This document shows positions 35,427 through 40,522 of a stretch of 40,522 nt of DNA, piece by piece. Source of the stretch: Aureococcus anophagefferens. Its lineage: Eukaryota; Sar; Pelagophyceae; Pelagomonadales; Pelagomonadaceae. The DNA lies in contig NW_008705565.1 in the NCBI RefSeq assembly GCF_000186865.1, forward strand, positions 2,705,581 through 2,746,102, read 5' to 3'. Below the pieces are notes generated by a model. That model worked only from the letters and a program-made list of their open reading frames with translations, had not been told where the DNA came from and ran no database searches. Positions within the stretch are counted from its first letter, which is position 1; each line of letters opens with the position of its first letter. The translations under genes and the position numbers were made by a program.

Positions 35427-36503
35427 GGGCGTCGGCCGCCCCGCCTCGTCGAAGCAGAGGGCGTGGTAGAGGAGGCGCGCGGCGAGGTGGTTGTAGCGCG
35501 GCGCGAGGTGGAGGCAGTCGAGCGCGCAGGTGCCCTTGGACGCCGTCGCGCGGACGCGGAGCCGGCCCGCGTCGCCGCCGCAGTCCTCCTCGAGGCGGAG
35601 CGGCGCGCCGGCGCCGGGGTGGGCCCGCCAGGCGGCCTTGAGGAGCTCCCAGAGGGGCAGCGTCCGCAGGTCGAAGGCCGCGGCGTCGAGCGCCGGCGCC
35701 GCCGCGGCCACGCGCCACCGCTGCGCGCCGAGGTCCCGGGCCCGCCGGCACCGCAGGGGCCACCGGAGGCACGCCGGGCACGCGACCATGTCCTCGTAGG
35801 CGCCGCTGGGCACGGGGAAGTGGCTCGGCGACGTCTCGCGCCAGACCCACGTCGCGCGCCGCCGCGACGGCCCCGCGGCGATCCAGGCCACGAGCGCGGC
35901 GGCGTCCGCCGCGAGGTGCGACGCGTTGCGGTAGTGCGCGCCGAAGCTCAGCAGGACGACGTCGCCCGCGCGGAAGCGCGCGGCGGCGTCGACGGCGTCG
36001 AGCGCCGCGCCGTCGAAGCGCGAGACCTTGAACCGCTCGAGCACGTCGAGGCGCGCGCCCGCGACGGCGAAGCGGTCGGCCGCGCAGCCCGGCCCGCACG
36101 CGGCGCGCTCCGCGCGGGCGCCGCCGTGCGCGAGGAGGCCGAGCAGGGCCTTCCAGACCTGCTCGCCGAGGCTGTCGCCGAGGAACGCGACGCGGCGGCC
36201 GGCGGCGCAGCGGCCCGCGAAGTCGCGCGCGTCGAAGCGCCGCAGCCGGCAGGTCGCCGGCGCGAAGTCGTGCACTGATTTCGCGTACTGGTCCGGCGCC
36301 GCGCCGGGCGCCGCGTCGGCGCCGAAGCCCGAGGCGCGCCGGTCCGGCGCGGCCCGCCACACGCCGCCGGGCAGGCCCAGGGCGAGGTCCGTGGCGTTGC
36401 AGTGGGGCAGCGCCTTGGCCTCGGCCTCGCTCCGGCGCGCGCGCTTGATCTGCGTGCGCTTGCCGATGGCGCACGCGCTCGCCGCGAGGAGGAGGAGGCG
36501 CAT
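35415..36503 (-). CDS. PC-esterase/TBL-type (SGNH) acyltransferase or esterase
   Basis: 362 residues from the ATG at 36503, which opens a signal peptide or anchor (MRLLLLAASACAIGKR); 36536 is the alternative. The family's two signatures are present: GDS at 109-111 in RRVAFLGDSLGEQVWKALLG, and Asp-x-x-His at 329-332 in DCLHLAPRYNHLA near the C-terminus. GDVVLLSFGAHYRNASH supplies the block between them. Plant relatives (TRICHOME BIREFRINGENCE-LIKE) and Cas1p O-acetylate wall polysaccharides or glycans in the Golgi. Cysteines are numerous, as expected in the lumen. Its last 12 bp overlap the last 12 bp of the glycosyltransferase gene on the other strand. Confidence 0.78.
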   Translation of the reverse strand: MRLLLLAASACAIGKRTQIKRARRSEAEAKALPHCNATDLALGLPGGVWRAAPDRRASGFGADAAPGAAPDQYAKSVHDFAPATCRLRRFDARDFAGRCAAGRRVAFLGDSLGEQVWKALLGLLAHGGARAERAACGPGCAADRFAVAGARLDVLERFKVSRFDGAALDAVDAAARFRAGDVVLLSFGAHYRNASHLAADAAALVAWIAAGPSRRRATWVWRETSPSHFPVPSGAYEDMVACPACLRWPLRCRRARDLGAQRWRVAAAAPALDAAAFDLRTLPLWELLKAAWRAHPGAGAPLRLEEDCGGDAGRLRVRATASKGTCALDCLHLAPRYNHLAARLLYHALCFDEAGRPTPLGG

Positions 36504-36634
36504 CAAATATGCAAGGAGCCCTCCATCGTGGTCCATGGGCTCATTTGAGGTCGTTGATGCCGTCAAGCCAGTCTCTTTCAGCTGGGGCCGCATCTCATGG
36601 CCGCTGGCGCCGCAGCCCAGCGAGAAGAGCACCG
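36504..36634. promoter_or_regulatory. Bidirectional promoter
   Basis: 131 bp between divergent starts, AT-richer. CGCAGCCCA at 36611-36619 lies 16 bases before the plus-strand start. Confidence 0.35.
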
Positions 36635-36692
36635 ATGATCGCACCAATGGTCGCACCAATGGTCGCACCAATGGTCGCACCGATGATCGCGC
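36635..36692 (+). repeat. 12-bp coding minisatellite, ~5 units
   Basis: Units ATGGTCGCACCA (with ATGATC in the first and last) begin at 36635, 36647, 36659, 36671 and 36683. Each supplies an in-frame ATG at the start of the methyltransferase. Confidence 0.95.
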
Positions 36693-38239
36693 TCCTGCTG
36701 CTGGCGCCCGGCGCCGTCGCGCTGCGCAGCGCGCGCGCGCCCCGCGTGCGCGGCCGCCGCCTGAATTCCGTCGTCGACGACTACCGCGCGGCCCTCGCGG
36801 CGCAGCTCCCCGAGGCGCGCGACGACGCCTGGTGGGCTTCCTTCGCCGCCGCGTCCGAGCGGCCCCTGCGCGCCTCCCTGCGCTGCGTCGACGCCGCCGC
36901 CGCGGCGTCGTTCCTCGCGGGCGCCGCGGCGCGGAACCGCACGGCGACGGCCGTGCCCTGGGCCGCGGGCCGGGGCTTCTTCGTCGACGGCGGGCCGCCG
37001 CTCGGCAAGGACGCCGCGCACGTCGCGGGCGACTTCTACGTCATGGAGGCGGCGTCGATGCTGCCCGCCGCGTGCCTCGTCGACGGGCTCGACGCCGCGG
37101 CCGCGGCCGTCGTCGTCGACGCGTGCGCCGCGCCCGGCGGCAAGACGGTGCACCTCGCGGCGGCGCTCCGCGACGCGCGCAGCGGCGCCGCCGTCGTCGC
37201 CAACGAGCTGAGCTCGAGCCGCCTCGGCGCGCTCGTCGCCAACTGCCGGCGCGCGGGCGTCCTCGACCGCGTCGCCTTTGTGCACGGCGACGCCGGCGCC
37301 GCGCTCGCGGCGGTCGGTTCCGCCGACGGGATACTCCTGGACGCGCCGTGCTCGGGCGACACGCAGGCGCGGCGCGACGGCACCTCGCTGCGCGCGCACC
37401 TCGCGGCGCAGCCCAAGGACCTCGGCCCCATCGTCGCGACGCAAACGCGCCTTTTGGACGCCGCGTGGGCCGCGCTGCGGCCGGGCGGCGCGCTCGTCTA
37501 CTCGACGTGCTCCCTGCGGCCGGAGGAGGACGAGGAAGTCGTCGCGGGGCTCCTCGCGAGGGCGCCGGACGCGGCCCTCGAGGACCTGGGGCACGTGTAC
37601 TCGGGCGCGCCGTCGGCGCTTTTGCCGGGGTGCCTGAGGGTGTGGCCGCAGGACGCGGACACCGCGGGCTTCTTCGCGGCGCGCCTGCGCAAGGCCGGCG
37701 TTTCGGCGCCGCTTAGCGCGGCGCGCCCGGCCTGCGACGCCGCCCTCCGCGCGGCCGCGGCAACCTTCTTCGAGGGCTGGGGGCTTCAAATCGACGGCGC
37801 GGCGCTCGAGCGCGACGGCGCGGCGCTCTGGCACCGGCCCGCGGCGCCGCCGCTCGCGGGCCTGCGCTACAACCGCGTCGGCGCGAAGCTCCTCGAGGGG
37901 CTCAAGGTCCGGGGCCGCGCGCCGGCGAGCGACGCGGCGCTCGCGCGGGCCATCGCCGGCGGCGCCGTGCGCCTCGCGCACGATTTCGCCACAACCTTCG
38001 GCCGCCGCGTCGCGGGGCCGCGGCGCGTCGTCGTCGACGAGGCCGCGGCGGCGGCGTACCTGCGGGGCGACGACGTCGAGGTCCCGGAATTGGGCGTCTC
38101 CGGCCAGGTCCTCGTCGCGACGGACAACCTCGTCCTCGGCCTCGCCAAGGCGCCGCCGCCGGGGAAGCCGGGCGGCCGAAGGACGCGCCTGAAGAACCAG
38201 CTGCCCCCGGCGTGCGCGCGGCGGGACGTGACCTTCTAA
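36635..38239 (+). CDS. RsmF/NSUN-type RNA cytosine-5 methyltransferase, probably plastid-targeted
   Basis: 534 residues, single exon. It methylates C5 of a cytosine in rRNA or tRNA using S-adenosylmethionine. Motif I VDACAAPGGKT (161-171) binds the cofactor. Motif IV is LLDAPCSGD (Cys239) and motif VI is VYSTCSLRPEEDEE (Cys292), the two-cysteine arrangement of NSUN/RsmF/RsmB enzymes. The region after 330 resembles the RsmF C-terminal extension. The N-terminus is unusual: five in-frame Met-x-Ala-Pro/Leu units from a 12-bp repeat, then a hydrophobic stretch (ALLLLAPGAVA) and a basic segment. This fits a signal plus transit peptide to a complex plastid. Any of the five Met could start the protein; the first is annotated. 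Confidence 0.85.
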   Translation: MIAPMVAPMVAPMVAPMIALLLLAPGAVALRSARAPRVRGRRLNSVVDDYRAALAAQLPEARDDAWWASFAAASERPLRASLRCVDAAAAASFLAGAAARNRTATAVPWAAGRGFFVDGGPPLGKDAAHVAGDFYVMEAASMLPAACLVDGLDAAAAAVVVDACAAPGGKTVHLAAALRDARSGAAVVANELSSSRLGALVANCRRAGVLDRVAFVHGDAGAALAAVGSADGILLDAPCSGDTQARRDGTSLRAHLAAQPKDLGPIVATQTRLLDAAWAALRPGGALVYSTCSLRPEEDEEVVAGLLARAPDAALEDLGHVYSGAPSALLPGCLRVWPQDADTAGFFAARLRKAGVSAPLSAARPACDAALRAAAATFFEGWGLQIDGAALERDGAALWHRPAAPPLAGLRYNRVGAKLLEGLKVRGRAPASDAALARAIAGGAVRLAHDFATTFGRRVAGPRRVVVDEAAAAAYLRGDDVEVPELGVSGQVLVATDNLVLGLAKAPPPGKPGGRRTRLKNQLPPACARRDVTF

Positions 38240-38283
38240 GAGCGCCGCTCTTTTTGAAGTCGAACCCAGGCGGCGAGGGCCTT
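38240..38283. other. Convergent spacer, 44 bp
   Basis: Only 44 bp separate the two stop codons; TTTTTGAAG near 38251 is the only T-run. Confidence 0.4.
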
Positions 38284-40041
38284 TTAATCGACGCGGTGCG
38301 CGTTGGCGCGCGCGCGGGGGTCGTAGGCGAGGGGCTTCTTGCGGTCGCGGCCGCGGTGCGTGCGGCCGAACGTGGGGCCGTCGCCGTCGCCGCCGCCGAG
38401 GACCGCGAGCATGTTCGCGAGGCGGCAGAGCTGGTGGGCGAGGAGGTGGCCGCGGCTCGCGTCTTCGAAGTCGACGAGCTCGTCGTAGCGCGCGTTGAGC
38501 TCGCGCTCGGCGTCCTTGAGCCGCGGGTCGTGGGGCGCGGCGTCGCCGCCGTCGCGGCGCTGGAGGAGCCACCGCGGCGCGCGGAAGGGGTATTCGGGCG
38601 AGAGCTCGACGGTCGCGGCGAAGGCGGCCTTCGACGGCGCGTGGACGAAGGTCGCCTTGTAGTAGGACCGGTGCGGCGGCGCGTCCTCGAGCGCGGCCGC
38701 CGCGGACGACGCGAAGGGGTCGCGGTCGGGGGCGTAGGGCGCCCAGGACCGGAGCTCCGCGGGCGGGACGGCGGCCTTGGACGGCGCGATTTTCGCGCGC
38801 CACGCGTCGTCGTAGCAGGGCAGCGCCGTCGGGCAGGGCCGCTTGGCCAGCGCCGCGAGCTGCGCGTCGAGCGCCTTCGCGGCCGCAACGCGCGCGCGGA
38901 GGCGCGCGACGACGAGGCGCGACGACGGCGCGAGCTTGCCGGGGGCCAGGGGGCCGGGCGCTAGACCCCCGAGCCACTGCGCCCAGGCGAAGGGCCGGCC
39001 GAGGGCCGCGTAGGGGAACGGCGCGCCGGGCTTGACGCCGAGCGCGAGCGCGGCCTGCGCGCAGGCCTCGGCGCCGACGTCGTCGCCGGCGTCGCCCGGG
39101 AAGAGGTCGACGAGCGACTCGTCGGCCGGGGTCACGACCACGAGGTCCGCGAGCGCGGGCACCGTGCGGAAGGCGACGCGGACGCCGTCGACGTTCACGA
39201 CGACGGCCCCGGGCGACGCGGCGACGCGGACGCCGCCGTAGTCGTCCGCGGGCCCCGCGGCGTCGTCGTCGTCGCCCGCGCCCTCGACCTCCAGCGCGCT
39301 CCCGGCGTCGAGCGCGCCCGCGGCGATGAGGCCCGCGAGCTGGCCGTGGATGAGCGCGAGCGGCCGCGGGAGCCGGCCCAACAAATCGTCGCCCGGCCGC
39401 CGCTTCCGGCCCCGCTGCTCCAGTAACGGAAGGAGCGGGCGGCTCGCGTCCTTGACGGCCGTGAGGCGCTCGGGGAGGTCGCGCAGGAACGCCCGCCGCC
39501 GCTTGCCGTCGGCCTCCATCGTCGCGCGCGTCGTCTCCAGGCCTTCCCGCTCCGCGAGGAGCCGCCGCCGCGCCTCGAGCTCCGCCTGGAGCAGGCCGAG
39601 CCGCTCGGCGTGCTCCGCGCCGTCGACGGCGCCGCCGCCGAGGAACCGCGCCATGGACGCGCCCTCGTCGGCCTCGATGCGCTCGAGCTGGCCGCACGTG
39701 AATTCGCGGCAGAGCTTGACCTCCTCGCTCAGGCGGAACTCGCGGTACTGGAAGTTCTGCAGCTGCAGGTGCTGGTCGTCGAGCACCTTGCGCCGCTCGC
39801 CGACGACGGCCTGGATCTTCGAGATCTCGAGGTAGGACTTGCGCGACGCCTCCTTGACGTCCATGAAGGCGCGCACGCCCGTCGTGCAGGCCCGCTTGTA
39901 GGCGTCGCCGCTCGGGCCGCCGCCGAGCTCCTCGAGGGCGCCCTCGACCTTGGCGCAGGCCGCGTCGAAGCGCGCGAGCGCCGCGTGGAGCGCGGCCGGG
40001 TCCATGGCGTCCGCCCCGGCGGTGTCCATGGGCGCGCTCAT
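38284..40041 (-). CDS. THO complex subunit 5 (THOC5) homologue
   Basis: 585 residues, single exon, start ATG at 40041. THOC5 is a coiled-coil subunit of the THO/TREX complex, which couples transcription with mRNA export in the nucleus. The family's most conserved block is clear near residues 90-120: DDQHLQLQNFQYREFRLSEE followed by VKLCREFTC (compare 'LQNLLYE..HL..EI.KCLEFKS' in animals). Preceding helices (VRAFMDVKEASRKSYLEISK) and following ones (RLGLLQAELEARRRLLAERE) are typical. The C-terminal half has the small beta-rich domains of the family (YYKATFVHAPSKAAFAATVE, LSPEYPFRAPRWLLQ). No introns. Start could also be Met5 or Met13. Confidence 0.82.
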   Translation of the reverse strand: MSAPMDTAGADAMDPAALHAALARFDAACAKVEGALEELGGGPSGDAYKRACTTGVRAFMDVKEASRKSYLEISKIQAVVGERRKVLDDQHLQLQNFQYREFRLSEEVKLCREFTCGQLERIEADEGASMARFLGGGAVDGAEHAERLGLLQAELEARRRLLAEREGLETTRATMEADGKRRRAFLRDLPERLTAVKDASRPLLPLLEQRGRKRRPGDDLLGRLPRPLALIHGQLAGLIAAGALDAGSALEVEGAGDDDDAAGPADDYGGVRVAASPGAVVVNVDGVRVAFRTVPALADLVVVTPADESLVDLFPGDAGDDVGAEACAQAALALGVKPGAPFPYAALGRPFAWAQWLGGLAPGPLAPGKLAPSSRLVVARLRARVAAAKALDAQLAALAKRPCPTALPCYDDAWRAKIAPSKAAVPPAELRSWAPYAPDRDPFASSAAAALEDAPPHRSYYKATFVHAPSKAAFAATVELSPEYPFRAPRWLLQRRDGGDAAPHDPRLKDAERELNARYDELVDFEDASRGHLLAHQLCRLANMLAVLGGGDGDGPTFGRTHRGRDRKKPLAYDPRARANAHRVD

Positions 40042-40522
40042 GCTCGCGGCGAGGCCAGCTCGAGCCTCGCGGTCGGCTGTCGCGGCGCGGGCGGCGGCGG
40101 CGGGCGCCGGCGAGAATGTGTGGCAAGAGCGAAGTGCCAGTCGTCCGAGGCGAAGACTCTGAGGGCCGTCGCCGTCGGGCCGCGTCCCGAGATCCCGAGC
40201 AGCGCGGCGCCGTCTGGCCGCGTCCCGAGCTGCGCGGCGCCCGCTGGCCGCGCGCAGAAGTCCGCAGCCTGCGTCGGGACGCGCGCGCGTTGCCCGAGAA
40301 GGCTGCGAGGTGTGTTTTGGAAGCTTAGGACGCCCCTAATCACGTGCTAATGGGAGGGGGCGTCATCGAAGTGGGCGTCGAGGCCCCTGGGCCACCCGAG
40401 CGTCAGCGGAATGGCGCAGGCGGGACGCTCGTGGAACGGACCAGGGGAATCGGGTGGTCCTCATTAGGGACCACGGTGAGGATAGAGTAGGATTTGGCTG
40501 AGATGGTGATGATGGAGGGGCA
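40042..40522. other. Upstream region, no gene seen
   Basis: 481 bp to the window end. Contains a short imperfect direct repeat near 40175-40255 (GGCCGCGTCCCGAG[AC]T twice, then GCTGGCCGCGCG). GC then falls towards the end. It presumably holds the THOC5 promoter; no convincing frame. Confidence 0.4.

Overview
This is a nuclear window from a GC-rich, intron-containing microalga. Stramenopile with a secondary plastid fits best, and the pelagophyte Aureococcus anophagefferens or a close relative is the most likely source. The reasons are very high GC, genes packed with almost no spacing, proteins with apparent signal-plus-transit peptides, eukaryotic machinery (RBX1-like RING, kinesin-like motor, THO and TFIIIC-like subunits), and repeated ~200-bp introns that match the 'introner elements' published for Micromonas and Aureococcus (Huff et al. 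2016). The species call is inference. A 295-bp run of N (13438-13732) is an assembly gap.

Layout: about 25 genes, mostly in alternating orientation, so that divergent pairs share 70-290 bp promoters and convergent genes nearly touch or overlap. 1-4120: MG-start protein (partial), Pro/Arg-rich protein, two secreted proteins. 4081-11772: degenerate kinesin-like coiled coil, malonyl-CoA-decarboxylase-like protein, SPRY protein, RBX1-like RING, probable plastid membrane protein. 11928-19584: TFIIIC-like subunit, long coiled coil, acidic protein, PhyH-type oxygenase. 19585-22177: gene-poor stretch with a 907-bp inverted-repeat transposon, a gene fragment and a decayed 161-bp tandem array. 22178-29536: beta-lactamase-fold hydrolase, SLAC1/TehA-type channel, VASt-like protein, membrane protein with a frame break, alpha/beta hydrolase, lumenal FKBP-like protein. 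29653-40041: GMC oxidoreductase with a long N-terminal extension, sulfotransferase, GT31-like glycosyltransferase, PC-esterase, RsmF-like RNA m5C methyltransferase, THOC5.

The main biological story is intron creation by transposition. Two related element families (A, exactly 203 bp; B, about 190 bp) sit in seven genes. Each ends in CAG, is flanked by an 8-bp target duplication, and is removed precisely if the donor is the first two bases of the duplicated target (GC or GT) and the acceptor is the element's own terminal AG. I checked that this restores the reading frame at every site listed. Copies range from fresh (perfect target duplications) to GC-enriched relics (16375-16548, 22757-22962, 24845-24968), so the window shows invasion, domestication and decay together.
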